Shown here one piece after another: positions 27,993 to 36,979 of a DNA stretch of 64,000 nucleotides. A program made the position numbers and the translations under genes. The notes under the pieces were generated by a model that did not search any database, was not told where the DNA came from, and saw nothing but the letters and a program-made list of their open reading frames with translations. Position 1 is the stretch's first letter, and every line of letters starts with the position of its first letter. Source of the DNA: an uncultured Lachnospiraceae bacterium (GTDB taxonomy: Bacteria > Bacillota > Clostridia > Lachnospirales > Lachnospiraceae); assembly GCA_905209075.1 (NCBI GenBank), contig CAJLRL010000001.1, forward strand, positions 124,001 through 188,000, given 5' to 3'.

Positions 27993-29054
27993 GTGGAAAA
28001 AATATTATCAGTTATAATTCCGACTTATAATGCGGAAAAATTTTTGGATAAAGGGCTTACAAGCTTTATAGTTGATGATGAAAAACTCCTTGAAAAGCTT
28101 GAGGTTATTATCGTGAATGATGGTACACCGGATCAGAGCGTAACTGTCGCAGGCAGATATGCAGATAAATATCCGGATGTTTTCTTTATTGTAAACAAAG
28201 AAAACGGAGGACATGGTTCGGCTATCAACGAAGGAATGAAGCACATAACAGGAAAATACGTAAAAGTAGTAGATGCGGATGACTGGGTTGATACAAAAAA
28301 TCTTGCAAAAACGATAAAGATACTTGAAAAATGCACTGCGGATGCGGTTATACAAAGCTTCAGATATTATGATATATCCGAGGAAAAATATATTCCGGCG
28401 GATATAAATGTTCCTGATTTTGATAAAATATATAACTTAAAAGAGCTTGTAGATATGTGGTACGATGTGTACGATGGTCTGTCGTTTCACGGAGTTATCT
28501 ACAGGACGGACTTTTACAAAAAGCTTAAATATGAACTTGTGGAACACGTATTTTATGAAGATCAGGAATATGCTACAGTGCCGCTTTCGTATGCAGAAAC
28601 GATTAAATTTATAAAAGACGAATTATATGTATACAGAATTGGCGACGTAAACCAGAGCGTATCGGCGCAGAGCCAGGTAAAGAGGCTGCCGGATCTTGAA
28701 AAAGTTATTTTTAAGGTACTTGAACTGGAAAAAGATCTTGAAAAGCTTCCTGCCGGAGGCCGTGAATACTGGATGAGAAAGACCGCAGGGATAATCACAA
28801 GCTACTATCACATTGCTTTGATAAAAAACACAGATAGAAATGCAGGACGCAGGATGACTGCGGCATTCAACGAAAAGCTGGGACAGAAAAGTGCGCTTAT
28901 GTATGATACAGTAAGCCGCAAATATAAAATATTTTCGACGTTTAATAAGCTGCATATGAGTAATCATTTTTACGAAAACCAGTTTGCATCAATGCTTGAG
29001 TTTGCAAAGAAAATGGCTCATGTGGACCGCCTGTACTATAGAAAAAAGAAATAA
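27993..29054 (+). CDS. Family-2 glycosyltransferase (second of a tandem trio)
   Basis: A 353-residue GT-A enzyme using a GTG start with an AGAGG site seven bases upstream, only three bases after the previous stop. Motifs are VNDGTPDQS and VVDADDWVDTKN, then the shared HVFYEDQEYATVPLSYAETI region and VYRIGDVNQSVSAQSQVKRLP. It aligns closely along its whole length with the following gene, indicating a tandem duplication. There are no membrane segments. Substrate is unknown. Confidence 0.87.
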   Translation: MEKILSVIIPTYNAEKFLDKGLTSFIVDDEKLLEKLEVIIVNDGTPDQSVTVAGRYADKYPDVFFIVNKENGGHGSAINEGMKHITGKYVKVVDADDWVDTKNLAKTIKILEKCTADAVIQSFRYYDISEEKYIPADINVPDFDKIYNLKELVDMWYDVYDGLSFHGVIYRTDFYKKLKYELVEHVFYEDQEYATVPLSYAETIKFIKDELYVYRIGDVNQSVSAQSQVKRLPDLEKVIFKVLELEKDLEKLPAGGREYWMRKTAGIITSYYHIALIKNTDRNAGRRMTAAFNEKLGQKSALMYDTVSRKYKIFSTFNKLHMSNHFYENQFASMLEFAKKMAHVDRLYYRKKK

Positions 29055-29065
29055 AGGGAATAGAA

Positions 29066-30115
29066 ATGAATAAGATATTATCAATCATAATACCGACATA
29101 TAATGCCGCACAGTTCCTTGATAAGGGATTGTCGACATTTATAATGGAAGATAAAGAAATGATGGACAAGCTTGAAGTCCTTATCGTAAATGACGGAACA
29201 AAAGATAATAGTGTGGAAGTAGCACAGAAGTTTGTTGACAGATACCCAAATACGTTTAAAATAATAAATAAAGAAAACGGAGGTCATGGATCTGCAATAA
29301 ATACAGGTGTTGAAAACGTAACAGGCAAATATTTCAAATGTGTAGATGCAGATGACTGGGTATATACTGATGCGCTGGAGCGCACAATGAAGATCCTCGA
29401 AAAAGAAGATTTTGATGCACTTATACAAAGCTTTATCACATATGATATATCAAAGGATCTGTGGGAGCCTCGTGATATACACTGCGACAACACCGACCGC
29501 ATCTATAACTTAAAAGAAATCGTAGATATGTGGGAACAGATCGATTATGGAATGAGCTTTCATGGTGTTACATACAATGCACAGTTTTATAAAAGCCTTG
29601 GTTATAAGCTTATAGAGGGTGTCTTTTATGAGGATCAGGAATATGCCACGATTCCGCTTTCCTATGCAAAAAGGATTAGACTTTTAGATGATGAACTGTA
29701 TGTATACCGTCTGGGTGATGTAAACCAGAGCGTGTCGACGCAGAGCCAGCTTTCAAGACTGCCTCATTTTGAGGCTGTGTTGTTCAAAATACTTGAACAT
29801 GAAAAAAATCTTGATAAGCTGCCAGAGGGTGGAAGAGAATTGTGGACAAGGAAGATATCAATGTATCTTGGTTCGCTTTACCATATCCTTTTTATCAAAA
29901 ATCCGGATAAAAAGAGCCAGCGGAAATATGCAAAAGAGCTTACAATGCGTATAAAACAGAAAAGTCCGTACATATACAGCCAGATCAAAAACAAATACAG
30001 AGGATTTGTTTTACTAAACAAGGTCCATATGGACGAAAAAACATACGAGACGAAGTTTGCAGGTTTTTTGGATTTCATGAGAAGAGTGTTTAAAATACAC
30101 AGGTTATATGGTTAG
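29066..30115 (+). CDS. Family-2 glycosyltransferase (third of a tandem trio)
   Basis: A 349-residue GT-A enzyme with VNDGTKDNS, CVDADDWVYTDA, GVFYEDQEYATIPLSYAKRI and VYRLGDVNQSVSTQSQLSRLP. The last two motifs are nearly the same as in the preceding gene. The ATG follows AAGGGAATAG, 11 bases after the previous stop, so the trio is one operon. Preserved catalytic motifs in both copies argue that each is functional, perhaps acting in order on one glycan. Confidence 0.87.
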   Translation: MNKILSIIIPTYNAAQFLDKGLSTFIMEDKEMMDKLEVLIVNDGTKDNSVEVAQKFVDRYPNTFKIINKENGGHGSAINTGVENVTGKYFKCVDADDWVYTDALERTMKILEKEDFDALIQSFITYDISKDLWEPRDIHCDNTDRIYNLKEIVDMWEQIDYGMSFHGVTYNAQFYKSLGYKLIEGVFYEDQEYATIPLSYAKRIRLLDDELYVYRLGDVNQSVSTQSQLSRLPHFEAVLFKILEHEKNLDKLPEGGRELWTRKISMYLGSLYHILFIKNPDKKSQRKYAKELTMRIKQKSPYIYSQIKNKYRGFVLLNKVHMDEKTYETKFAGFLDFMRRVFKIHRLYG

Positions 30116-30139
30116 TACACTACATTCAAAGTAACAGGA

Positions 30140-30167
30140 CTGACAGACTAAAAAAACAGAATAAAAT
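30140..30167 (+). promoter_or_regulatory. Promoter-like site before the coat-F-like gene
   Basis: CTGACA (30140-30145) and TAAAAT (30162-30167) are 16 bases apart, 50 bases before the gene. Confidence 0.4.
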
Positions 30168-30217
30168 AACAGCTAATGATCCATAATAATATAAACCGGA
30201 TTTAGGAGGATATTATT

Positions 30218-30676
30218 ATGGTTTTAACAGAAAAAGAAACAACTGCTATTGAAGACTTGAAGACACAGGAACAGGCATGTATAAACAAGTACAATAAGTA
30301 TAAGGACGAGGCAAAGGATGAGGTTTTGCGTGATCTGTTTAAACAGCTTGCTGCAAACGAACAGAAACACTATGATTCCTTAAGCCAGGTCATAGAAGGA
30401 AAGGTGCCTTCCTGCGACTGCAACGATTCTGCGGGAAAAGATTATGATCCGAAAGCGACATATGATGCGCTTGGAAATTCAGAGGATAAAAAAGCAGACT
30501 GTTATCTTGCGACAGATGCGATCGCAACAGAAAAGCTTGTATCAGGTGAATATAATTCGGATGTATTTATATTTGGAGATTCTTCTATCAGAAAACTGCT
30601 TGCTGATATCCAGGTAGAAGAACAGAATCATGCAGAAATGTTGTGGAAATATAAGACCACAAATGGAATGGCGTAG
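30218..30676 (+). CDS. Coat-F/ferritin-like four-helix protein
   Basis: A 152-residue protein in two helical halves. The first half, with TEKETTAIEDLKTQEQACIN and ANEQKHYDSLSQVI, and the second, with DIQVEEQNHAEMLWKY, contain E...ExxH-type patterns as in ferritin-like and spore coat F-domain proteins. The middle carries Cys residues in PSCDCNDSAG. The best call is a coat-F family protein, which fits the sporulation genes elsewhere in the window, but the ExxH motifs could also mean a metal-binding ferritin-like protein. A TAGGAGG site precedes the ATG and a strong terminator follows, so it is a single-gene unit. Confidence 0.65.
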   Translation: MVLTEKETTAIEDLKTQEQACINKYNKYKDEAKDEVLRDLFKQLAANEQKHYDSLSQVIEGKVPSCDCNDSAGKDYDPKATYDALGNSEDKKADCYLATDAIATEKLVSGEYNSDVFIFGDSSIRKLLADIQVEEQNHAEMLWKYKTTNGMA

Positions 30677-30689
30677 AAACACATTTATC

Positions 30690-30719
30690 ATGGCAGGAAG
30701 GATACTTCCTGCCATTTTT
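30690..30719 (+). terminator. Intrinsic terminator after the coat-F-like gene
   Basis: A perfect 11-base stem (30690-30700 with 30705-30715) with a four-base loop and a T tract. It separates the housekeeping half from the polysaccharide locus. Confidence 0.9.
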
Positions 30720-30827
30720 GAACATAAAAAGTGTGCAAAAATACAAAAAAAACATAGTTTTTATGCAAAATGCTGATAAAAAGATTATTATCCGTCAAAA
30801 ATAAGTGGTTTTTAAGAAAAAAATAAT

Positions 30828-30856
30828 ATGACAAATATGTTAATATGAGGTATAGT
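30828..30856 (+). promoter_or_regulatory. Probable main promoter of the polysaccharide locus
   Basis: ATGACA (30828-30833) and TATAGT (30851-30856) are 17 bases apart, 57 bases before the first locus gene. Confidence 0.55.
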
Positions 30857-30913
30857 ATTTTATAAGTATGTTTATGCCTATTTACAAAAAATAACAAGAG
30901 CCGGGGGATAAAT

Positions 30914-32374
30914 ATGTATCGAAAGATAAGCGACGGATGGATGAAGCACTGGGACTTCGAACTTATTGATGTTATAATGTTGGAAATATCATTATTTATA
31001 TCATATTTTTTCAGACACCATAACTCAGCATTTTTGTTCAAGTCAATGTACCTTAGAATGGGAATACTTTTGATCGTTCTCAATTTTGCTACGGTACTGT
31101 TCAGCCAGAATTATAAAAACATAGTACAAAGGCTTTGGTACCAGGAACTGAGGGCTGTATTTGTACAGGTTACAACAGTCAATCTTTTACTTTTATTATA
31201 TGAATATATCATACAGGAATCATACTTTGTATCAAGAACTGTATTCCTTGTGAGCTGGGGACTTGGTATCATACTTTGTTTCTGCAGCAGGATCGCATGG
31301 AAAAGGGTTGTAAGACATAGAATATCAAAGGCGAAGAATCAGTCAAAATTACTTGTGATCTCAAGTGAAGAAAAAATGCTTGGGACATTATACGAAATCG
31401 TAGACAAGGATTACAGGGAATATGAAGTCTGTGCAATAGCTATGCCGGATGGAACAGGAAAGCTTTCACATGCCGATATTGACCATGACAGGATAAGTCC
31501 TGAGATCCCGGTCATATACGGAAAAGATAAGCTTGTAGAGTATATACGCCAGAATGTAGTAGATGAAGTATATATAGATATGTATTCCGACAAAGCAACA
31601 TTACAGGACTGGGTAGAGACATTCCTTGGAATGGGTGTCACAGTCCACATCGGAATGGGATTTCTGCCAAACAATCTGCCAAACAAATTCATGGGCAAGA
31701 TCGGAGAGGCAAACGTACTTACAACAACAATAAAGACAGCCGCTTCATGGCAGCTTGCAATAAAGAGACTGTTCGATATTATCGGCGCACTTATAGGTCT
31801 TATCATTATGGGTATAGCATATATTTTTGTTGCACCTGCTATCAAGAAGGCATCACCGGGACCGGCATTTTTTAAACAGGAACGTGTCGGTAAAAACGGA
31901 CGTATATTTTACTTTTACAAATTCAGATCTATGTATCTGGATGCAGAAGAACGCAAAAAAGAACTTATGGAACAGAACCAGATGAGCGGGCTTATGTTCA
32001 AGATGGAAAATGATCCGAGGATAATCGGCTCAGAAAAAGGTCCGGGAAAAGGTATAGGAAACTTTATCCGTAAAACAAGTATTGACGAGCTTCCACAGTT
32101 CTGGAACGTTTTAAAGGGAGATATGAGCCTTGTCGGAACAAGACCGCCAACAAAGGGAGAATACGAGCAGTATGATCTCAAGCATAAGATCAGACTCAGT
32201 ATGAAACCTGGAATCACAGGAATGTGGCAGGCGAGCGGAAGAAACAACATTACAGATTTTGATGAAGTTGTCAAACTTGATACAGAATATATCGAAAACT
32301 GGTCAATATGGCTTGATATAAAGCTTCTTTTCAAAACAGTAAAAGTCGTTCTTGTGAGAGAGGGATCTAAATAG
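30914..32374 (+). CDS. Polyprenyl-phosphate sugar phosphotransferase (initiating enzyme)
   Basis: Membrane enzyme that transfers a sugar-1-phosphate onto undecaprenyl phosphate, the first step in building a lipid-linked repeat unit. The 486 residues have about four N-terminal membrane segments, a CoA-binding-like domain, a fifth segment near 288-308, then the catalytic Bac_transf domain with SPGPAFFKQERVGKNG, FYKFRSM, SIDELPQFWNVLKGDMSLVG and RPP near 325-412. This is the PglC/WbaP superfamily layout with the long N-terminal part. It opens the locus. The sugar cannot be read from the sequence. Confidence 0.92.
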   Translation: MYRKISDGWMKHWDFELIDVIMLEISLFISYFFRHHNSAFLFKSMYLRMGILLIVLNFATVLFSQNYKNIVQRLWYQELRAVFVQVTTVNLLLLLYEYIIQESYFVSRTVFLVSWGLGIILCFCSRIAWKRVVRHRISKAKNQSKLLVISSEEKMLGTLYEIVDKDYREYEVCAIAMPDGTGKLSHADIDHDRISPEIPVIYGKDKLVEYIRQNVVDEVYIDMYSDKATLQDWVETFLGMGVTVHIGMGFLPNNLPNKFMGKIGEANVLTTTIKTAASWQLAIKRLFDIIGALIGLIIMGIAYIFVAPAIKKASPGPAFFKQERVGKNGRIFYFYKFRSMYLDAEERKKELMEQNQMSGLMFKMENDPRIIGSEKGPGKGIGNFIRKTSIDELPQFWNVLKGDMSLVGTRPPTKGEYEQYDLKHKIRLSMKPGITGMWQASGRNNITDFDEVVKLDTEYIENWSIWLDIKLLFKTVKVVLVREGSK

Positions 32375-32419
32375 TAATCATATCCGGAGGACATAGATGC
32401 AGTTGTCTGCCGGGAAAAT

Positions 32420-32424
32420 AGGAG
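32420..32424 (+). promoter_or_regulatory. Ribosome binding site deciding the DUF4422 gene start
   Basis: AGGAG lies five bases before ATG 32430. A second, GGAGG at 32386-32390, lies six bases before the upstream in-frame ATG 32397, so two starts have good signals. Confidence 0.5.
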
Positions 32425-32429
32425 AAATA

Positions 32430-33209
32430 ATGGACATCAAAATATTAGTTGCAGCACATAAAACATATAGAATGCCAGAAGATGATATTTTCATGCCGGT
32501 ACATGTAGGTGCAGCAGGAAAAGAATCTATAGGTTATCAGAGGGACGATGAAGGTGAGAATATCTCACTTAAAAACCCTTATTTCTGTGAGCTGACAGGC
32601 TTGTACTGGATGTGGAAAAATTGTGATAACGAATATAACGGATTGGTTCATTACCGTAGATATTTTGCTACGAGAAAACATGTGGCAGGTAACAATCCAT
32701 TCGATAAAATAATAAAAAGAGCTGAGCTTGAAAAGGTTTTGGAGAATACAGACATAATCGTGCCAAAGAAAAGGCATTATTTTATCGAGACACTTTACTC
32801 GCATTACGCACATACACATTACGCATCACATCTTGATATAACAAGAGATATACTGAACAAAAAATGCCCTGAATATCTTCCGGCTTTTGATAAAGTCATG
32901 AAGCGCTCATGGGGATATATGTTTAATATGATGATCATGAAGCGGAACAGGTTAAATGAATATTGTGAATGGCTTTTTCCAATCCTTTTTGAACTGGAGG
33001 AGAAAGTTGATGTGTCTGAATATGATGCATTTCAGGCAAGACTGTTCGGAAGGGTAAGTGAGCTGTTACTTAACGTATGGCTTGTACACAATAAATACCC
33101 ATTCAAAGAGCAGCCTACTATAACAATGGAAAAATTAGACTGGAACCGAAAAGCAAAATCATTTCTGAGAGCAAAATTTTCAGGAAAAAAATACGATAAG
33201 AGTTTCTAG
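32430..33209 (+). CDS. DUF4422 glycosyltransferase-like protein
   Basis: A 259-residue protein starting MDIKILVAAHKTYRMPEDD, the typical DUF4422 N-terminus. It has GLYWMWKN, GLVHYRRYF and YDAFQARLFGRVSELLLNVW. DUF4422 proteins occur in capsule loci and are considered glycosyltransferases; direct proof is limited. An in-frame ATG at 32397 with its own GGAGG would add 11 residues; the family alignment from memory favours 32430. It lies between the initiating transferase and glf, so an early sugar addition, perhaps galactofuranose, is a reasonable inference. Confidence 0.8.
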   Translation: MDIKILVAAHKTYRMPEDDIFMPVHVGAAGKESIGYQRDDEGENISLKNPYFCELTGLYWMWKNCDNEYNGLVHYRRYFATRKHVAGNNPFDKIIKRAELEKVLENTDIIVPKKRHYFIETLYSHYAHTHYASHLDITRDILNKKCPEYLPAFDKVMKRSWGYMFNMMIMKRNRLNEYCEWLFPILFELEEKVDVSEYDAFQARLFGRVSELLLNVWLVHNKYPFKEQPTITMEKLDWNRKAKSFLRAKFSGKKYDKSF

Positions 33210-33219
33210 GAGGAGAAGA

Positions 33220-34323
33220 ATGAAACATTATGATTATTTAGTGGTTGGAGCCGGATTATATGGTGCAGTTTTTGCATACGAGGCAAAAAAACGCGGCAAG
33301 GAAGTATTAGTGATCGACAGACGTGATCACAAGGGTGGAAACATTTACTGTGAGGATGTAAATGGAATAAACGTACACAAATACGGTGCACATATTTTCC
33401 ACACAAGCAACAAAAAAGTATGGGAGTATGTAAACCAGTTTGCAGAGTTCAACAGATACACAAACTCGCCGGTTGCGAATTACAAAGGAGAATTATATAA
33501 CCTTCCTTTCAACATGAATACATTCAACAAGATGTGGGGAGTTATAACACCACAGGAAGCTGCAGCAAAGATCGAGGAGCAGAGAAAAGAGGCCGGGATC
33601 ACAGAGCCGAAAAACCTTGAGGAGCAGGCAATAAGCCTTGTCGGAAAAGATATTTACGAGAAACTCATAAAAGGTTATACACAGAAACAGTGGGGAAGAA
33701 AATGTACAGAGCTTCCTTCATTCATTATAAAGAGACTTCCTGTAAGACTTACATTTGACAACAACTATTTCAATGACCTTTATCAGGGAATCCCTATGGG
33801 AGGATACAATGTCATCATCGACAAGATGTTAGATGGCGTCGAGGTTGAGCTTGGCACAGATTATCTTGCAAACAAAGATAAATACGAAAACATAGCGGAC
33901 AAGATCATATTTACAGGTCCGATCGATGAGTTCTATGATTACTGCTTTGGTCCACTTGAGTACAGAAGTGTCAGATTCGAGACAGAGGAGCTTCCTGTAG
34001 AAAACTATCAGGGAAATGCTGTTATCAACTACACTGATGCAGAAACACCATACACACGTATCATCGAGCATAAACATTTTGAGTTTGGCACACAGCCTAC
34101 AACAGTTATCTCGAAAGAGTATTCTGCAGAGTGGAAGGTTGGAGATGAGCCATATTATCCAGTAAACAACGACAAAAATGCAGCACTTTATCAGAAATAT
34201 CTGGATAAGTCGAAAGAAGAAAATAAAGTGATTTTTGGCGGAAGACTTGGAGAATACAAGTACTATGACATGGACAAGGTTATTGAGTCAGCTCTCAATT
34301 TTGTAGAGAAAGAATTAGATTAA
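33220..34323 (+). CDS. glf: UDP-galactopyranose mutase
   Basis: Flavoenzyme that interconverts UDP-galactopyranose and UDP-galactofuranose. The 367 residues begin with the FAD-binding VVGAGLYGAVFAYEAKKRGK, then DRRDHKGGNIYCE and GAHIFHTSNKKVWEYVN. The YTQKQWG motif lies near 148 and the YRSVRFE and EHKHFEFG regions follow, as in known Glf proteins. Length is normal. The TAGGAGGAG site lies ten bases after the previous stop. Its presence predicts galactofuranose residues in the surface polymer. Confidence 0.96.
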   Translation: MKHYDYLVVGAGLYGAVFAYEAKKRGKEVLVIDRRDHKGGNIYCEDVNGINVHKYGAHIFHTSNKKVWEYVNQFAEFNRYTNSPVANYKGELYNLPFNMNTFNKMWGVITPQEAAAKIEEQRKEAGITEPKNLEEQAISLVGKDIYEKLIKGYTQKQWGRKCTELPSFIIKRLPVRLTFDNNYFNDLYQGIPMGGYNVIIDKMLDGVEVELGTDYLANKDKYENIADKIIFTGPIDEFYDYCFGPLEYRSVRFETEELPVENYQGNAVINYTDAETPYTRIIEHKHFEFGTQPTTVISKEYSAEWKVGDEPYYPVNNDKNAALYQKYLDKSKEENKVIFGGRLGEYKYYDMDKVIESALNFVEKELD

Positions 34324-34333
34324 TCACAAACGT

Positions 34334-34374
34334 AAAATCCACCGCCTGCTTATATGTGGGTGGCGGATTTTTTG
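34334..34374 (+). terminator. Intrinsic terminator after glf
   Basis: A stem of about 13 pairs with one mismatch and G-T pairs is followed by a T run. The next gene starts only 17 bases later, so read-through or an internal promoter is needed for the genes that follow. Confidence 0.65.
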
Positions 34375-34390
34375 TGCATAGGAAAGTTAT

Positions 34391-35590
34391 ATGGACAAAA
34401 TATTAAAAAAACTGGATTATTATAATCTATGGAATAAAGCCTATCTTATAATATTGGGCCTGTATGTGCTTATAAATGTTCTTGATACGACAATGTTTGA
34501 AATAAACTGGCCAGAAAAAATGGGATATGTTTTGTATGCGATCGTAGGAGGGTATGCGATCGCAAAAATGATATGCTTTGTATATCTGAAGAGATACAGG
34601 GCATGGGAACTTATATTTTCGTTTATAATAATAGGGACATTTACTATTCCGGCAGTTTTTACCACATCATACTCATATTTGTTTGGGATAGCATTCCTCA
34701 TTGTGGGAGCGAAAGATGTAGACTTTGATGATATTTTAAAAGTATACATGATAGTGACAGCTGCAGTACTTATATGTGCGGTTGTGGCAAGCCAGACAGG
34801 CCTTATAGTAAATCTCCAGTACGAGGATCCAAATAAAGGTATACGAAATTCTATGGGAACTATATATCCTACAGATTTCGGAGCACATATATTTTATCTG
34901 GCTGTGGCATGGGTTTGTTACAGGAATAAGGCGCTTACATGGCTTGAGATAGGGATAATATCAGCAGTCACAATAGTTGCATATGTTCTCAGTGCACCGG
35001 TCACGAGTGCAGCCTGTACATTTATTATGCTTTTTATGTGTATATGGGATAAGCTGGCAGATAAAACGGGCAGCCCGATGATAGTGTCAAAAGCAGAAGA
35101 CATTGTGTGCAGGATAGGACAGTTCGCTGTCGGAATATTTGCAGCAGGATACCTTCTCATGCAGCATTTATATGATCCCCTTAATATATACTGGAGTGAA
35201 TTTGACTACAAAATTTCGCTTCGTCTGTATTACACATATCAGATATTGGAAAAATACAGTATCAGATTGTTTGGACAGGATATAGAGGAAAAGGGATTTG
35301 GAAGAGATCCGGACATGACACATGACTATCTGTTTTTGGATGACTCATATATGGCAATTGCACTTAAGTACGGAATTGTCATACTGGCAGTGGTCATAAT
35401 AATGTTTGCAGCTGGACAGTACAGGGCATATCGCAGCAACAGACTTATAATAGTGCTTGCCGGAATAGTGATCGCATTACATTGTTTTATGGAGCATCAT
35501 CTGATAGAAGCAGCATACAATCCGTTTATGTTGCTTATATTTGCAAAAATAGGGGCGTATACGTATAAAGAAAGGAAACACAAACTATGA
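34391..35590 (+). CDS. Wzy-like polysaccharide polymerase candidate 1
   Basis: A 399-residue membrane protein with about 10 to 11 hydrophobic segments. Long outer loops near 143-160 (a YEDPNKGIRNSMG region, followed by YPTDFGAH) and 250-320 include FLDDSYMAIALKYG, and the C-terminal part has MEHHLIEAAYNPF. These motifs recur in four other proteins of this window. The topology, position and family resemblance suggest an O-antigen-polymerase-type enzyme that joins repeat units outside the membrane; Wzy proteins are poorly conserved, so this remains inference. An AGGAAAG site precedes the ATG. It overlaps the next gene by four bases (ATGA). Confidence 0.65.
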   Translation: MDKILKKLDYYNLWNKAYLIILGLYVLINVLDTTMFEINWPEKMGYVLYAIVGGYAIAKMICFVYLKRYRAWELIFSFIIIGTFTIPAVFTTSYSYLFGIAFLIVGAKDVDFDDILKVYMIVTAAVLICAVVASQTGLIVNLQYEDPNKGIRNSMGTIYPTDFGAHIFYLAVAWVCYRNKALTWLEIGIISAVTIVAYVLSAPVTSAACTFIMLFMCIWDKLADKTGSPMIVSKAEDIVCRIGQFAVGIFAAGYLLMQHLYDPLNIYWSEFDYKISLRLYYTYQILEKYSIRLFGQDIEEKGFGRDPDMTHDYLFLDDSYMAIALKYGIVILAVVIIMFAAGQYRAYRSNRLIIVLAGIVIALHCFMEHHLIEAAYNPFMLLIFAKIGAYTYKERKHKL

Positions 35591-36963
35591 AAACAGAAAT
35601 TTACATCAGCGTTAAAGATCTGATAAAAGAATGCATAAGAAAAATATGGATCATAATCGTTGCCATGGTCGTATTTGGTATTCTTTTGGCAGGATTTCGA
35701 TACGTAAAAGACAAAAAGAACATCGCAGACACAACGGTAGCAGAGAGTACTGAAAAAGTGGACGTTGAAAAAATCGTTGATGATCTCGAAAGCGATGATT
35801 ACAATCAGGTGATGACATATGTAGACCTTACAAATTACCGTGACCAGAACAGAGTATACACAGCTGACGCAAAGCTTATGAAGATAAATCCTTACAAAGT
35901 AGACACAGTATTGTTACAGTACTATGTAAATGCAGAGGATGAAAACACAAGAAAAGACATGGCAGCAGCATACTTATCATATATTTCAGGGGGCTCACTT
36001 GCAGCTGACGTTGTGGAAAATAACGATCTTGAGGACAGCTCTAGTGATATTCAGGAACTTATCCAGTGTGATGCAACAGGTCTTACAACAGGCACATCAT
36101 TCTACACAGAAAACACAAACACTATAAACATGTATGTCTATGGTGTTGATGAGCAGGATGCAAAAGACATTGCCTCATATGTAAAGGAAAGCATGGATGC
36201 ATACAGCCAGAAGCTTTCAGCAGTGGCACCACATACACTTACCCTTTTTGAAGAGCAGTACTCAGTTACATGTGCAACAAAGCTAGTATCATTAAAAAAT
36301 GATAGATTTGGAAACCTTATAACATACAATGACAGGACAACAAGCTACGAAGGCTTATTATCTGATAAGCAGAAAGAAAGTGCGCAGAAGATCGTCTCAG
36401 CACAGAAAGAAAATGATGAACTTGAAAATAGTGATGAAACAGGAAAAACAGCGAAGAAAGATGAAACACCAAAAGCATCTATAAGCAAAAAGTATCTTGT
36501 AGTTGGAGCATTCCTCGGACTTGTGCTTGCAGTTGTTATAATTGTATTGAGATATATGTTTGATCCTACGATCAAAACATCTAAAGACTTACAGATGTTC
36601 TATGGAACTAACTTTATTGGCGATGTGGCACAGGCTGATGGGGCACTTCTTGCAGCATCAAAAATAATAAATATGTGCAGCAACAGACAGATAAAGAAAG
36701 TTCTTATTGCCGGTAAAATGGCATCAGAGAATGAAGCAGCAATAAAAGAAGTTGTAGATGCTGTAGAAAAGAAAGGTATTGTAGCTGACATTATCGGAGA
36801 CATACTTACAGATGCGGATGCAGTACAGACGCTTGAAGCAAAATCAAATGTTGTTCTCGTTGAAGCAGTCAGAAAATCAAAATATGAAGACTTCAATCAG
36901 GAAAAAGCACTTTGCGAGAGCCTTGATGCACAGCTTTTAGGATACATCGCAATAACAAAATAA
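35587..36963 (+). CDS. Wzz-like chain-length protein with a kinase-like domain lacking the P-loop
   Basis: A 458-residue protein with an N-terminal membrane segment (about 17-37), an extracellular domain of about 270 residues, a second membrane segment (about 303-325, LVVGAFLGLVLAVVIIVLRY) and a cytosolic domain. This is the Wzz/CpsC layout, which sets polymer length. After the second segment it continues for about 130 residues (VAQADGALLAASKIINM ... IKKVLIAGKMASENEAAIKE) in the form of a CpsD-type tyrosine kinase, but no Walker A GxxxxGKT is present. It therefore looks like a fused, inactive kinase-like domain. It overlaps the preceding gene by four bases. Confidence 0.7.
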   Translation: MKTEIYISVKDLIKECIRKIWIIIVAMVVFGILLAGFRYVKDKKNIADTTVAESTEKVDVEKIVDDLESDDYNQVMTYVDLTNYRDQNRVYTADAKLMKINPYKVDTVLLQYYVNAEDENTRKDMAAAYLSYISGGSLAADVVENNDLEDSSSDIQELIQCDATGLTTGTSFYTENTNTINMYVYGVDEQDAKDIASYVKESMDAYSQKLSAVAPHTLTLFEEQYSVTCATKLVSLKNDRFGNLITYNDRTTSYEGLLSDKQKESAQKIVSAQKENDELENSDETGKTAKKDETPKASISKKYLVVGAFLGLVLAVVIIVLRYMFDPTIKTSKDLQMFYGTNFIGDVAQADGALLAASKIINMCSNRQIKKVLIAGKMASENEAAIKEVVDAVEKKGIVADIIGDILTDADAVQTLEAKSNVVLVEAVRKSKYEDFNQEKALCESLDAQLLGYIAITK

Positions 36964-36979
36964 AAGGCAAATTGATAAT

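Noticed and set aside
36163..36329. Minus-strand open frame inside the Wzz-like gene
   Set aside because: No start signal and no family resemblance; a frame shadow.
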